Virus record (IMG/VR): IMGVR_UViG_3300024308_000027
Location: 1-64,000 of that record
DNA from: a virus
DNA length: 64,000 nucleotides
Strand: one strand, 5' to 3'
Shown here: in pieces, positions 9,101 through 16,900 of the stretch
How the letters are laid out: every line of letters starts with the position of its first letter
Position numbering within the stretch: the stretch's first letter is position 1
The notes under the pieces: generated by a model
The model's database searches: none
The model's input: only the letters and a program-made list of their open reading frames with translations
What the model was told of the DNA's origin: nothing
Made by a program: the position numbers and the translations under genes

Positions 9101-10781
9101 TTTTTGGAAAAACAACAAGCTTGCTAACAGAAGCCGTCACTACTTCTTCACCTTCAGTGTACTTAACACTAAAAATGTTTTCATAGTCACTATTCACAAC
9201 GCTTGCAAAAAATGTTCTGTCTGCTTCAACAACAATAGCTAAGCTAGAACAATTTACTTCCATGTCGGTTGGAACTAAACTATTGTCGCTATAGATCAAA
9301 GTAGTTTTGATACGGTAATAGTTGTTTTGCAATAAATCGCCAATGTGAGGAGTTTCGTTTACAATAATACCTTCAGAGTTATAAATAACTTGAGTAAATG
9401 CAAATTCAACACCTATTGGAATAATTGGCTTAGGTAGAGCACGAAGTACCAGCGGAAATGTTTGATAAAGTTTTGTACCTTCACTTGTTTCATACTCTGC
9501 TTGAACAACTATGTTTTTATCTTCAAAGATTCTTTTAACAGTAAGATCAAAACCTTCGATGATTACATCTGAACTATTTGTAGTCAATTTTACGTTTTCT
9601 ACATCATAGATCTCACGGAATTTCGCATCACCTTGCGGCCCACGAAAATCCCCAATGATGTTAAAAGCAACAGTGTTATTTTCGGCAACAACATTCGGCC
9701 CCTTTATAACAAGAGCTGAAGGAACTAATTCGACATCACCTTGATACAAAGTTATTCTTGTTGTTTCAACAACACCTAAAATTTTGTATTCGACGATTAC
9801 ATCCTTGCGTAATTGTGCTTCAACTTCATCGAATATTATTTTGTTTTCTTCGGTTATTGTATAGCCGTGGTCTGCCCAAGTGATAACCGCTGTTTCTGGA
9901 GTTTGCATTCCATTAGACCAGACAACTCGGCCATATACAGGATATTCTTGTCCTGCACTTAACATGCTATTTAATTCAAGAATTGATTGCGTTGGATATG
10001 GGCCATTTAGTTCTATGAAATCAATTTGTTCTTCAATCAAACTTCCAGTTATGTATAAGTTAGCTTGAGCAGTAATGGTCATGTAAATACCACGTACCAC
10101 TTCTTCTATTGGAGCAAACTGATAAAACAAATCAATGATTCGCTTATCCAACACCATGTAAGCATACAGTGCATCATTAACACCATACACTGTTCCAGCG
10201 GACACCATTCGATCAATATCAAAGTCGATGTCATCTTTTTGCCACTGTTCAGCCGCTTCATAGTTTAAGTTGGTTTTGATCCAAGCAATATCTTGCTCAT
10301 TCAATTCCAACGGATAGTGACCAAGAATTCCGTTTGCCATTACCTCAAGATCTACGTGAGTGGTTAAAAACCAAGAACCACCTTCACTAACTAAACGACC
10401 TAGCGGTTGTGGGAAAAATTCAACGTAGTCTTGCGTATATAAATTTACAACACGCATTCCACGATCTAAAAGGAACTCTAAAAATTTAGGGTAATTAGGA
10501 GTTCCATTAATTTGATAAACTTGAGTCAAGTGATAAAAACAACGGCGAATATTTTCACCGTTTGTTCTCATTATCCAACTTGGAATATCAAAACCAATTT
10601 GACGAATGCTGTCATCCACAATTTCTTGCGGAGTCTCTTGAGTTATGGTACGTATACTTTCTAATTGTTCAGTAAATTTTGTTACATTACGAACAAAATA
10701 TTCATCGATTATTCTGTGTGAACTTTCCATTAAAGGATTTTCTTTCAGAATACCTACCATTAAGTCATTTAATCTTTTCAT
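6126..10781 (-). CDS. Baseplate wedge protein, tail protein I-like (gpI/gp7 position) with tandem Ig-like modules
   Basis: 1551 aa, far longer than P2 gpI (about 180 aa). Residues 1 to about 220 are helical, with the pattern of tail protein I-type proteins (...IVDDSIRQIGFDIPSW..., a region ending KFLEFLLDRGMRVVNLYTQDYVEFFP). From about 230 to 1430 there are repeated beta modules with the recurring form lxIxGPxxxxEGxxxxYxVxxxWSNG, typical of bacterial Ig-like (BIG) folds. The last 110 residues (FAHPKSFGLATFAII..., ...YRTVNRGFTLGEFSVVYGQ) resemble a terminal module seen in other phage tail proteins. The order gp25-gpJ-gpI is kept, and the start overlaps the gpJ stop. I infer that it links wedge to fibres. 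The large Ig stack could also contact cell-surface glycans. Confidence 0.7.
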   Translation of the reverse strand: MKRLNDLMVGILKENPLMESSHRIIDEYFVRNVTKFTEQLESIRTITQETPQEIVDDSIRQIGFDIPSWIMRTNGENIRRCFYHLTQVYQINGTPNYPKFLEFLLDRGMRVVNLYTQDYVEFFPQPLGRLVSEGGSWFLTTHVDLEVMANGILGHYPLELNEQDIAWIKTNLNYEAAEQWQKDDIDFDIDRMVSAGTVYGVNDALYAYMVLDKRIIDLFYQFAPIEEVVRGIYMTITAQANLYITGSLIEEQIDFIELNGPYPTQSILELNSMLSAGQEYPVYGRVVWSNGMQTPETAVITWADHGYTITEENKIIFDEVEAQLRKDVIVEYKILGVVETTRITLYQGDVELVPSALVIKGPNVVAENNTVAFNIIGDFRGPQGDAKFREIYDVENVKLTTNSSDVIIEGFDLTVKRIFEDKNIVVQAEYETSEGTKLYQTFPLVLRALPKPIIPIGVEFAFTQVIYNSEGIIVNETPHIGDLLQNNYYRIKTTLIYSDNSLVPTDMEVNCSSLAIVVEADRTFFASVVNSDYENIFSVKYTEGEEVVTASVSKLVVFPKIVLNSLEIVGPDVLMEGKTENYSVLAHWSNGQVSSVPEAQLVSREALLGSEFLYPVTIDRGSVTAPVLGMTARSQLTASVQRYTDGHWVEVTKLLTIKNNDRIASSIATIMADQVTEGNRIAINFYVTWTDDKVTQVMPTAVRLIKQENGVIHSEAVRVDPDVDTEIVETGFGPLRIKMHPTQTFIETETGLECRSLMIEYEESDTSLNGLFSMEFDYDDPYSANLISANRLFTTAEKFVGSESVTIHVPDEMAEGSRHFAKAVVRFENGLDKEVEANWSVEDIEGETDDVGADVSVNTYTLQKIVYSLIALDETTLMDMSLSNQDLTAFQIRNLINGDSIFAEMSNQPIPGQTWPQKLLILFAQYPEPLARCLIQTRFIAEDELFVLRCGFFAKQDARTIKIINRPVEPDTPILSWYITGPVEIEANLYNFYSYGLSVQYADNGVEYLVSNDWEVELYSDETFDQRRELIRTIVLRDGDGILPMDNDGSGRKKDVDELTAEELLEVLPTSSVVDIDQNGYLYPRLNENARIVVTAVYNDGQQQFRENLPVYIRKQNTRLQKIEVALVGPTGSITFDFKDKLLDEPNAWSNLSLDGVVYYQFRAYLTRFGDPAQYELVENLFWKAEPVGSGVSFDEQSGRLYILQQTNDSDVTIVASYEEEFRESETSSTVFLESIKSYSLVKITATKALDVIDILGSTFTTSDTTFYPSYQVSRRDGSLASVDVVSLSIVEAPLDISISIDGKGIVIPKRSTDIIIKIRATAIEGLRTIYKDFTVTILASFVPLELHINSNPAGIRDNGEFYLKAFLEMRDGSTYDATTDSYWLLETKLAGLELGNRTGLLKVPYVDKDTEITFKVVYTRNEIVFEKTHTMIIQSSYPMYWEDPVAAINATYFQNVIGSDEFKRLLSTTGGRFTSYPAAAEYLYFAHPKSFGLATFAIIPSTTGAINWGNMQTPVEVTRTYINGVTEPWLIYRTVNRGFTLGEFSVVYGQ

Positions 10782-12244
10782 TACGCATCCCGTTTACGTT
10801 GAGTATATTTAACACGCACTTTAATTGAACGTGGTGTAACATACGCAACTTTTGAATCAGGTGTTATTGGTCTGTCTGGTTGAAGTATAGTAATGTAATC
10901 TATTCCTTCGCGTTTAGATCCATCAGCTTCATATTTAATGCTGTCACCTAGATCGCTGCTTGGAACAAATTTGCGGCCAAGTATTCCAGTACGACGACTA
11001 AAAAACTTTTTAACTACTTCGGTTAAAGTAGCTTCCATTAAACTGGCATCTTGGTCATCAAATATATAAACATCAACCAATACATCTATCAGAATTTTTT
11101 CTGGATTGTGTGGCACCAAAGTAAGTTTGCCACAACGAGCTTGCACATAACTTAAAAAGCGCGACCACTGAGCAGATTGCGGATTAGGGTTTGAACCTCC
11201 CCAACTGCTACTATTTTTTGGCAGCACACAAAGACGTACTGTAGTCATCCAGCTTGGATCATCTGGAGCTAATTCTCTTTGTCCCTGAACAACTAAATCT
11301 GCTATATCAGGATAACTGCTTTGAAGTGCATCCCAATGCGCTTGACGAATTAATGTTCCACGAGATTCAAACAAATTTGATCCATACAATTTATAAAAAT
11401 TTGAATCAATTTGATCAGATCCACCAACAGCTGCTTCTTCAGTTACACCGCTTATAGCACCAATTGTATTTACGGTAACGCGAGAGCCTGGACTTCCGAT
11501 ATTACCAACAGCGCCTTCATTGATAATGTAACGAACATTCAATGTTGCATCTGGCGAAAGTTTACGTCCGTAAGTACCGTTACCAAACAGAAAACTAACA
11601 TCACCATTTTCAGTTGTGCTTTCAATATAACTGTTTGAGGTAGGGCGCATTTCGTAGAGTGTGTCAGTATGTTTTGTCCACAGCGTACTTACACCATTCG
11701 ATTCTATTACACGAACCTGAAGATCTTCTGATGAAACAATAAAGTTTGGAACACCTAAATATATTTCGGGAAATGTAAGATCGTAATTGGCTAAATTGAA
11801 ATTCTTCTCTGCCACCGTGCCTTGTTTCAACACAACGCTTTTATTTGATTTTGCGTCAATTACGAAACCTTGACTGTTGTAAAAATTTCTGCCACCAATA
11901 GAGAATTGTGTAAAAGCTCCGACTGGTATAGAAGTATCACTGTTATTGCGTAAGTTTGCTAAAGTAGCTGATCCACTTTTTCTTGATAACTCTACGCCCA
12001 AGAACTTTACGTTAGCAAGAATGCTACTATTTCTTCGGGCCTTTCTTAAAAATGCTTCACGCAGCGCAAACATTGTGTGGGTTTGTCCAACTTCACTTAT
12101 ACCAGCCAAAGCATCTACAAGGAAAATTGCTAAACTACTTTTTTCTTTATCGGCCCACACATATTCTTTTTTGAAATCTTCTAGTATGGCATTTACGTGT
12201 TGTTGGAACCCAACGGCTTTACTTAAATTTGTTGCACGTACCAT
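10781..12244 (-). CDS. Baseplate J-like protein (gpJ / T4 gp6 family)
   Basis: 487 aa. The order of features matches baseplate J proteins: an N-terminal helical part (VDALAGISEVGQTHTMFALREAFLRKARRNSSI), a central beta region (GNGTYGRKLSPDATLNVRYIINEGAVGNIGSPGS), then an alpha/beta part with a PLxV-like segment near the C-terminus (GKLTLVPHNPEKILIDVLVDVYIFDD). FGNGxxG followed by an NxG/GAxGN turn is characteristic of the family. The protein forms the inner wedge ring of the baseplate. The gene has an AGGGGA ribosome binding site, lies 14 bases from the gp25-like gene, and overlaps the gpI-like gene by one base. Confidence 0.85.
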   Translation of the reverse strand: MVRATNLSKAVGFQQHVNAILEDFKKEYVWADKEKSSLAIFLVDALAGISEVGQTHTMFALREAFLRKARRNSSILANVKFLGVELSRKSGSATLANLRNNSDTSIPVGAFTQFSIGGRNFYNSQGFVIDAKSNKSVVLKQGTVAEKNFNLANYDLTFPEIYLGVPNFIVSSEDLQVRVIESNGVSTLWTKHTDTLYEMRPTSNSYIESTTENGDVSFLFGNGTYGRKLSPDATLNVRYIINEGAVGNIGSPGSRVTVNTIGAISGVTEEAAVGGSDQIDSNFYKLYGSNLFESRGTLIRQAHWDALQSSYPDIADLVVQGQRELAPDDPSWMTTVRLCVLPKNSSSWGGSNPNPQSAQWSRFLSYVQARCGKLTLVPHNPEKILIDVLVDVYIFDDQDASLMEATLTEVVKKFFSRRTGILGRKFVPSSDLGDSIKYEADGSKREGIDYITILQPDRPITPDSKVAYVTPRSIKVRVKYTQRKRDA

Positions 12245-12258
12245 AAAATTCCCCTATA

Positions 12259-12693
12259 TCAAGTTGGCCGTCTTAGTGTAAAACTTACAGACTTTTCTGC
12301 ATTCAATGAAGGCACACTTATTCTCAATGTTGTATAATAAGATTGCGAATCGTAAACAGGTTGAACAGAAACACCACTTATTTCTATGCGAGTATTTCCA
12401 TTTGTTCTTAGTTCATTCGTAGACCTAATAGATTCTGCAATTCTGTCGGCAGTAACAATATCGAAAGGCTCAAACAATAATCTTTCAAGATCGTATGTTC
12501 CATATTCTGGCCGCCACCAGCGTTCTCTTTTTGAAGTGGCCAATAAAAGCAGAAAAGCCTGAATGACTGCATCTATATCATAGATGAATTCATCAGGCTG
12601 AGAATCGAAATCAAGGTTAGCGTCACTGTATCTAAAAGAAAACACAGCTTGCTCTACAGACGTATTAACCAATTTAATTGAAGGAAAGAACAT
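12259..12693 (-). CDS. Baseplate wedge subunit, gp25/gpW family
   Basis: 144 aa, the usual length for this lysozyme-like wedge family. Diagnostic segments are visible: a helix followed by RERWWRPEYGTYDLERLLFEPFD (the conserved GeR..PeyG...lFep core), then AESIRSTNE and RIEISGVSVQP, corresponding to the family helix and the EPRI strand. It should sit in the wedge between sheath and baseplate. Its start overlaps the last base of the PAAR gene, so the two are translationally coupled. Assignment is secure from motif plus position. Confidence 0.88.
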   Translation of the reverse strand: MFFPSIKLVNTSVEQAVFSFRYSDANLDFDSQPDEFIYDIDAVIQAFLLLLATSKRERWWRPEYGTYDLERLLFEPFDIVTADRIAESIRSTNELRTNGNTRIEISGVSVQPVYDSQSYYTTLRISVPSLNAEKSVSFTLRRPT

Positions 12694-12983
12694 TAACCTG
12701 CCCTCACATTTGAAATTCCACCACTTGCTGTATCACCGCAGCTAAGTTTATCACCCAATCGTGTGCAACCTTTTCCTTGAATGAAAACTTTTGTACTTGC
12801 TTTTACCACTGTAGGCACATGACAACTGCCGTTAAAGCAATGTATTTTATATTTGTCACCTTGACGCACAATAGGTTGTTTTGCAGCAAATACTTTTGTA
12901 CTTGCTTGAACGGCTGGAGTTGGTGGAAAACCAGGTGGATGGCCTGTGCTGTTATTTCCCTTTACTATTACTGGAAGTCCCAT
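12693..12983 (-). CDS. PAAR-domain tail spike tip protein
   Basis: 96 aa. It has the PAAR features: an N-terminal MGLPVIVKGNNSTGHPPGFPPTP, two turns of short beta strands with VFAAKQPIVRQGDKY and VFIQGKGCTRLGDKLSCG, and a C-terminal GxxxASGGISNVRAG. PAAR proteins form a small metal-stabilised cone on the tip of the central spike of contractile tails and type VI secretion systems. The His (HCFNGSCH) and Cys residues could bind the metal. It is the first gene of the minus-strand baseplate operon, just inside the divergent gap. Confidence 0.85.
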   Translation of the reverse strand: MGLPVIVKGNNSTGHPPGFPPTPAVQASTKVFAAKQPIVRQGDKYKIHCFNGSCHVPTVVKASTKVFIQGKGCTRLGDKLSCGDTASGGISNVRAG

Positions 12984-13041
12984 AGTTCACCTCGAAACTG
13001 TAAATATATGATTATAAATTAGCGACAACGGAAAATATGTG
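12984..13041. promoter_or_regulatory. Divergent intergenic region between late and plus-strand blocks
   Basis: A 58-bp AT-rich gap drives two divergent transcription units. On the minus strand a TATAAT hexamer (plus-strand complement 13011-13016) is suitably placed for the PAAR operon. On the plus strand AAACTGTAAATATA (12995-13008) resembles the ACTGTAAATCC leader motif found elsewhere in the window. No clear -35 box is visible on either strand. Confidence 0.5.
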
Positions 13042-13545
13042 ATGTCTAAAATACTGGCTTATACTGATGGTTCATCCATCAACAATCCCGGACCTTCTGG
13101 AATTGGATTATTTTTGATAAAAGAAAAATCTGGTAAAACACTAACAAAAGAATATTCAAAAGGCTTTAAACATGCTACAAATAATCAGATGGAGTTGCTT
13201 GCGTGTTTATATCCTTTCAAATTGTCTAAGGATAAAACTTGCGTTATTGAAGTATTAACAGATAGTCAATATGCAATCAATTGCGTTACTGTGTGGGCAA
13301 AAGGTTGGGCCAAAAACAATTGGAGAAAACCTGAAGGCGGAACCTACAAAAATTTAGAATTGATCAAACCATTATACGAGCTTTATAAGTCTGGTCGATT
13401 AATAATGACAAAGGTAAAAGGTCACAGCGGAATAGAAGGAAATGACAAAGCAGATTTATTAGCAAGGACAGCAAGCGCTACCAAAACAGGTCAAGTTGAT
13501 TATGAAAAGTTTGTGCAGAATCTAATTTCGGCCCTATCTACATAA
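13042..13545 (+). CDS. rnhA: Ribonuclease HI
   Basis: 167 aa. It degrades the RNA strand of RNA-DNA hybrids, removing primers during phage replication. The carboxylate set is complete: Asp9 (YTDGS), Glu51 (MELLA), Asp74 (LTDSQY) and Asp138 (NDKADLLA), with the mobile His128 in KGHSG. The WRKPEGGTYKN handle region is also present. ATG 13042 gives the usual MSKILAYTDGS start; a GTG three bases upstream is possible but not needed. It is the first gene of the rightward block. Confidence 0.95.
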   Translation: MSKILAYTDGSSINNPGPSGIGLFLIKEKSGKTLTKEYSKGFKHATNNQMELLACLYPFKLSKDKTCVIEVLTDSQYAINCVTVWAKGWAKNNWRKPEGGTYKNLELIKPLYELYKSGRLIMTKVKGHSGIEGNDKADLLARTASATKTGQVDYEKFVQNLISALST

Positions 13546-13579
13546 TTTAAGTTGGAACCTACACAAATGGAGCGGAACA

Positions 13580-14614
13580 ATGAAAGTTAGTTTTCAATAC
13601 GCAACAGTAATCATTTCTGGCTTTGATCAATTGGCCAAACTTAAAAAGATTACTGCGTCCGATATTAAAGTAGTGCCGTTACTTAATCCAGTTATGTTTG
13701 TTGGACAACAAGTTGGTGGACGCGCCGTACAAGTTGCCTTGACTGATGCTAAAAGCTTTCCTCCTGTAATTCCAGAGGATATTGAAGCATTACGCAACAA
13801 CATTGTTGAAAATTGGTTAGATATTTCAGAGAAGTTTAATACAACTTCGGCTGGCCAAACAACAGTATTAAATTCTGCTGTTCAAAATTTCTTAAACGAA
13901 TACTATGAAGAAGAAATTCAACAAGTGATCGAGGAAGCTGGTGTAATCGTTGTGCCAGTTACTCCCGAACCAATTATTCCAGAAGGTGAAACTGTTTACG
14001 GTTTGATTGCACCAATTGATAGCCGTTTCCTTAAAGCTGGTGGTACTCCAACGCTTTATGTTGGAACTGGAATTCCAGGTACGAAATACTCAATTGCTAA
14101 AAACGATTTGATTGAATTGGCGTTAACAAGTTATCGTCGTAGTCAATGGGATCAAGGTCGTGTAATGTCTGAGAATACTTCTGTTCTGACGTTAGCTAAT
14201 AATAACGAGCAGTGGAATGTAACTTGGAGTGTTGGTAGTAAACACGAAACTATCACAAACATTACAGAACTTTACGATGTCGATTTGATTATGTATCGTA
14301 GTGCAGATGGTACTGAAACCAATCCGCTGATCTGGCGTTTGTTGTGGGATGGTGCGAAATATATTCTGCGTCTTACAACTGATATTGGATCAGCTGTTCC
14401 TGATGTTGTTGATAGTGGCAGTGATCCACAATTCCGTTGTGTGCAAAACAGTACAAGTTTGGCTTGGTTCAAACCTGTACTTACGCCACCCGTTCAGCCG
14501 ACTGCTGCGGTTGAAGGTACATTCGTTGCTAAACTTGTTGCAACAAATAAACAAACAGGCAATGTTGTTGAAGTAAGCCATATTACTACAGCAGATTTCT
14601 TGGGTAACAATTAA
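13580..14614 (+). CDS. Possible virion structural protein, unrecognised
   Basis: 344 aa, with a GGAG-type ribosome binding site. Predicted composition is beta-rich, with a Pro/Glu-rich hinge near residues 125-140 (VVVPVTPEPIIPEGE). The regular codon use, Gly/Thr/Asn-rich strands and a Pro-rich linker between two beta parts are features of capsid decoration or neck proteins, but no family is recognised. It is followed at once by a strong terminator, so it ends the rnhA transcription unit. Function is inferred only loosely. Confidence 0.6.
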   Translation: MKVSFQYATVIISGFDQLAKLKKITASDIKVVPLLNPVMFVGQQVGGRAVQVALTDAKSFPPVIPEDIEALRNNIVENWLDISEKFNTTSAGQTTVLNSAVQNFLNEYYEEEIQQVIEEAGVIVVPVTPEPIIPEGETVYGLIAPIDSRFLKAGGTPTLYVGTGIPGTKYSIAKNDLIELALTSYRRSQWDQGRVMSENTSVLTLANNNEQWNVTWSVGSKHETITNITELYDVDLIMYRSADGTETNPLIWRLLWDGAKYILRLTTDIGSAVPDVVDSGSDPQFRCVQNSTSLAWFKPVLTPPVQPTAAVEGTFVAKLVATNKQTGNVVEVSHITTADFLGNN

Positions 14615-14618
14615 TACA

Positions 14619-14638
14619 AGGGGCTTCGGCCCCTATTT
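14619..14638 (+). terminator. Intrinsic terminator with UUCG loop
   Basis: The sequence AGGGGC-TTCG-GCCCCT is a perfect six-pair stem with a stable tetraloop, followed by ATTTCA. It separates the possible structural gene from the MKILVS-leader operon. The T-tract is short. Confidence 0.85.
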
Positions 14639-14653
14639 CATTAAGGAAAATAA

Positions 14654-15127
14654 ATGAAAATTTTAGTAAGCTTAAGTGCAAAATCTGAAGTTACTTTGGC
14701 TACGACAGATGCCGCTGTTAAAAAGTATTTCAAAAAGTTTAAGCATTTTGATTCTGATCATTGGGCAATATTAAACAATTGCACAATGTTGTGTAATGGA
14801 TTTCGTGGCCACCCTTCCATGAAAAAATCTTACGATTTGATGGTGGAAATTACAGATCAAGTTCGTGATACAAGTGCCTCAAATATAACTCCTGATTATA
14901 ACAATGTAGATCCAAAGTTTTTGAAGTTAGGTCAAACAGCTTTCAAAAAATTGAAAGAAATTGTTGCACAAACAAAGCTTACTGGATCAGAAGCTGAAAC
15001 TTGGGAAACCGCTAAAAATTTAGCAATCGCCTGTAAAAAGCTTTTAGATAACGTAGATCCAGTAAGTGACCTTTCAAAATATAAAGGCGTTACTGATGCA
15101 CTGAGAATGGCCGGAATAAAGGTGTGA
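14654..15127 (+). CDS. MKILVS-leader protein 1 (unknown function)
   Basis: 157 aa with an AAGG ribosome binding site. It begins MKILVSLSAK, the N-terminal nonapeptide shared by five later genes in this operon, and then diverges completely. The body is mostly helical and Lys-rich (KKYFKKFKHFD, AFKKLKEIVAQTKL), with two Cys in NNCTMLCNGF. It is first after the terminator. By analogy with T4 internal proteins, I infer that the leader is a packaging or targeting signal and the body a cargo. No enzymatic motif is visible. Confidence 0.72.
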   Translation: MKILVSLSAKSEVTLATTDAAVKKYFKKFKHFDSDHWAILNNCTMLCNGFRGHPSMKKSYDLMVEITDQVRDTSASNITPDYNNVDPKFLKLGQTAFKKLKEIVAQTKLTGSEAETWETAKNLAIACKKLLDNVDPVSDLSKYKGVTDALRMAGIKV

Positions 15128-15128
15128 T

Positions 15129-15458
15129 ATGAATACAGAAAAATTAGTTGAGGCGTTTGCAAGCATTCCAGCACTTAGTAAAGTAGGTGCTTCATTTTTA
15201 AAAGTAGCCATTGATCCGCCAAAAGAAGATTTACGAGGCGCTGTATACCTTTCTCTATTGGTTACTGATCGTGAACTTCAGAAAGAGTTGGTGCCTCAAC
15301 TAATGTGTGTTGATATTCCAAGGCAATTCAATGAAAAGTTTGGCGCACAATTAAATGATGGTCACATTAGTACAGGCAGTCCAACTTGTGTAACACTTTA
15401 TTATAGTTACTCAAGTCTTGGAAACTATTCTGGAGAATCTAATGAAAATCTTAGTTAG
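15129..15458 (+). CDS. Hypothetical protein without the leader, inside the MKILVS operon
   Basis: 109 aa; AAGGTG lies upstream and the start is one base after the previous stop. Unlike its neighbours it starts MNTEKLVEAFASIP and lacks the shared leader. A short helical N-terminus is followed by alternating strands. Its last 17 bases overlap the next gene, so translation is coupled. It could be an immunity, chaperone or partner protein for an adjacent leader protein, but that is a guess from position. Confidence 0.62.
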   Translation: MNTEKLVEAFASIPALSKVGASFLKVAIDPPKEDLRGAVYLSLLVTDRELQKELVPQLMCVDIPRQFNEKFGAQLNDGHISTGSPTCVTLYYSYSSLGNYSGESNENLS

Positions 15459-15720
15459 TTTGTCTGCTCGTACTTTTGTTGCTCATGTTAAGGCTAAAAA
15501 GAATTCATCGACTCAACAAATTTCAGACGAAATAAAAGCAGTTGGTAGAAAGGTAAAAATTTCCAGAATGCCAAAAGCAATGGCAATTGTCGATAAAACA
15601 TTTACGTTGACCGGTGATATTGGCGAATTAGTTTATGCGATTGCCGCTTATTATGATACTGATCCAGATCGTCATCAACTTGAACAAGATTGGAATGTCG
15701 TTTTCGAGGAAATGAAATGA
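15442..15720 (+). CDS. MKILVS-leader protein 2 (small, basic)
   Basis: 92 aa. The start at 15442 is chosen because TGGAGA lies eight bases upstream and it gives the leader MKILVSLSA. An upstream ATG at 15418 lacks a binding site. The body is basic at first (RTFVAHVKAKKN, VGRKVKISRMPKAM), then has an acidic C-terminal helix (DPDRHQLEQDW). Small basic bodies like this are found among packaged internal proteins of T4 (IPI, IPII), which is why I group it so. No family is recognised. Confidence 0.7.
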   Translation: MKILVSLSARTFVAHVKAKKNSSTQQISDEIKAVGRKVKISRMPKAMAIVDKTFTLTGDIGELVYAIAAYYDTDPDRHQLEQDWNVVFEEMK

Positions 15721-16316
15721 AGATTTTAGTAAATTTAAGTTCAGAGTCCTTATCCTTAAACAAAGAAAAGATTGAGTTATTGTCTGATTGGATTCATACA
15801 AATGACAAAGATCTAGTTCCCAAAATGAAAGCCGCGTTTCCAATGTTTATAACTAAAATGAAACAAACAGCTTATAGAGGAATGAAACTTCCGGCCAAAT
15901 CATTTGAAACTTTAAAAAGAACCGCAGTATTTGGTGATTCTAGTTTTTCTATTGATCGTGAGGTTGCTGAGGAATTCGCCAAGATAAAGATAAACGGATC
16001 AAAATCGATGCAAGATTTTGGTGTACTTTATAAAGTTGATGTCGAAGCTGGAGCATTCGATATAGATTCTCTGATCGATCATCTGAATTCACTCAGCAAG
16101 AACAAAGATCCTAGTGTGTCAAAAATTTTCGACTGGCGTGATGAACCTTGGGTGTGGAAGGAAAAAGAAATAATAGGGAAAGGAAAAGGAAAACTTGAGG
16201 CAATATATGCAACAAAAAAGATTGCTAAATATTTAGACTCCAGTATTAAAATAGTTCCCAAAACTGTTCTCGAAAAAGGACAGTTCATTTCGGCAGACTT
16301 ATTAAAGGATGTGTGA
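15717..16316 (+). CDS. Predicted mono-ADP-ribosyltransferase with MKILVN leader
   Basis: 199 aa. After the leader MKILVNLSS, the residues of R-S-E class ADP-ribosyltransferases appear in order: Arg54 in AYRGM (strand 1), Ser76-Phe-Ser78 in SSFSIDREVAEEFA (the STS position followed by the usual helix), and Glu149-Lys-Glu151 in WKEKEI (the ExE of arginine-modifying enzymes). The family transfers ADP-ribose from NAD to proteins. T4 Alt, Mod and ModB modify host RNA polymerase and ribosomal components, and Alt is injected from the head. The leader plus this fold suggest an injected host-takeover enzyme. The start is an ATGA overlap with the previous gene. Motif assignment is by eye; the target is unknown. 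Confidence 0.72.
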   Translation: MKILVNLSSESLSLNKEKIELLSDWIHTNDKDLVPKMKAAFPMFITKMKQTAYRGMKLPAKSFETLKRTAVFGDSSFSIDREVAEEFAKIKINGSKSMQDFGVLYKVDVEAGAFDIDSLIDHLNSLSKNKDPSVSKIFDWRDEPWVWKEKEIIGKGKGKLEAIYATKKIAKYLDSSIKIVPKTVLEKGQFISADLLKDV

Positions 16317-16900
16317 TGAAGATTTTAGTCAGCGTTAGTGCTAGACCTACAATCAGACAATTGGCGTATAAAGCTATTGAACGCGAAACACTATCTGAAG
16401 ATAGACAAGTGGCTAAGCTGGCAGATAGTGCAATGGACGATTTTTTAGCCAGACGAATGAGTGAAGCTGATATTAAAGTTTGGGCATCAAAGGAAAAAGA
16501 ATTCAAACAGATAGGTGGCTATTCAAGTAAATCTTCTGTTATTCCATTTGATCCAAATAAAAGAAAACCAAAGGCCACTACTGACAAACCAAGAACAGCT
16601 GGTCAAAAAATTTCCGATGAATATATGGAAGCTGTTTATACTTGGGAGCCTGACGTTGATAAAACACGTTGGATTAATCTCGCACAGCAAGCACTTAGAG
16701 AAATCACACAAGCTCTAAATGGCCCAAATGCTGTAGAGCGTGAAAAAGAAGTTATAATGAGATTGATCGAAATTCACAAGTATCATTATAAAATTCTTAA
16801 AGCAAAGTCTGAAGAAGAGTTTAATCGTCTACATGATGAACTTGCTCCAAAGCAAAAACAGATTCAGGCAATGTTTAAAAAACTCAAGGAATCAAAATGA
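16316..16900 (+). CDS. MKILVS-leader protein 4 (helical)
   Basis: 194 aa, starting MKILVSVSARP at the ATG that overlaps the previous stop; a GTG three bases upstream is less likely. The body is almost all predicted helix, with several DR, RE and KE pairs and a Lys-rich middle (PNKRKPKATTDKPRT) that looks like a flexible linker between two helical parts (about 15-65 and 95-190). No catalytic motif is visible. It belongs to the same leader family and operon as its neighbours. Confidence 0.7.
   Translation: MKILVSVSARPTIRQLAYKAIERETLSEDRQVAKLADSAMDDFLARRMSEADIKVWASKEKEFKQIGGYSSKSSVIPFDPNKRKPKATTDKPRTAGQKISDEYMEAVYTWEPDVDKTRWINLAQQALREITQALNGPNAVEREKEVIMRLIEIHKYHYKILKAKSEEEFNRLHDELAPKQKQIQAMFKKLKESK

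Noticed and set aside
13039-13041. GTG start for RNase H
   Set aside because: The ATG at 13042 gives the usual N-terminus; both give almost the same protein and no binding site favours the GTG.
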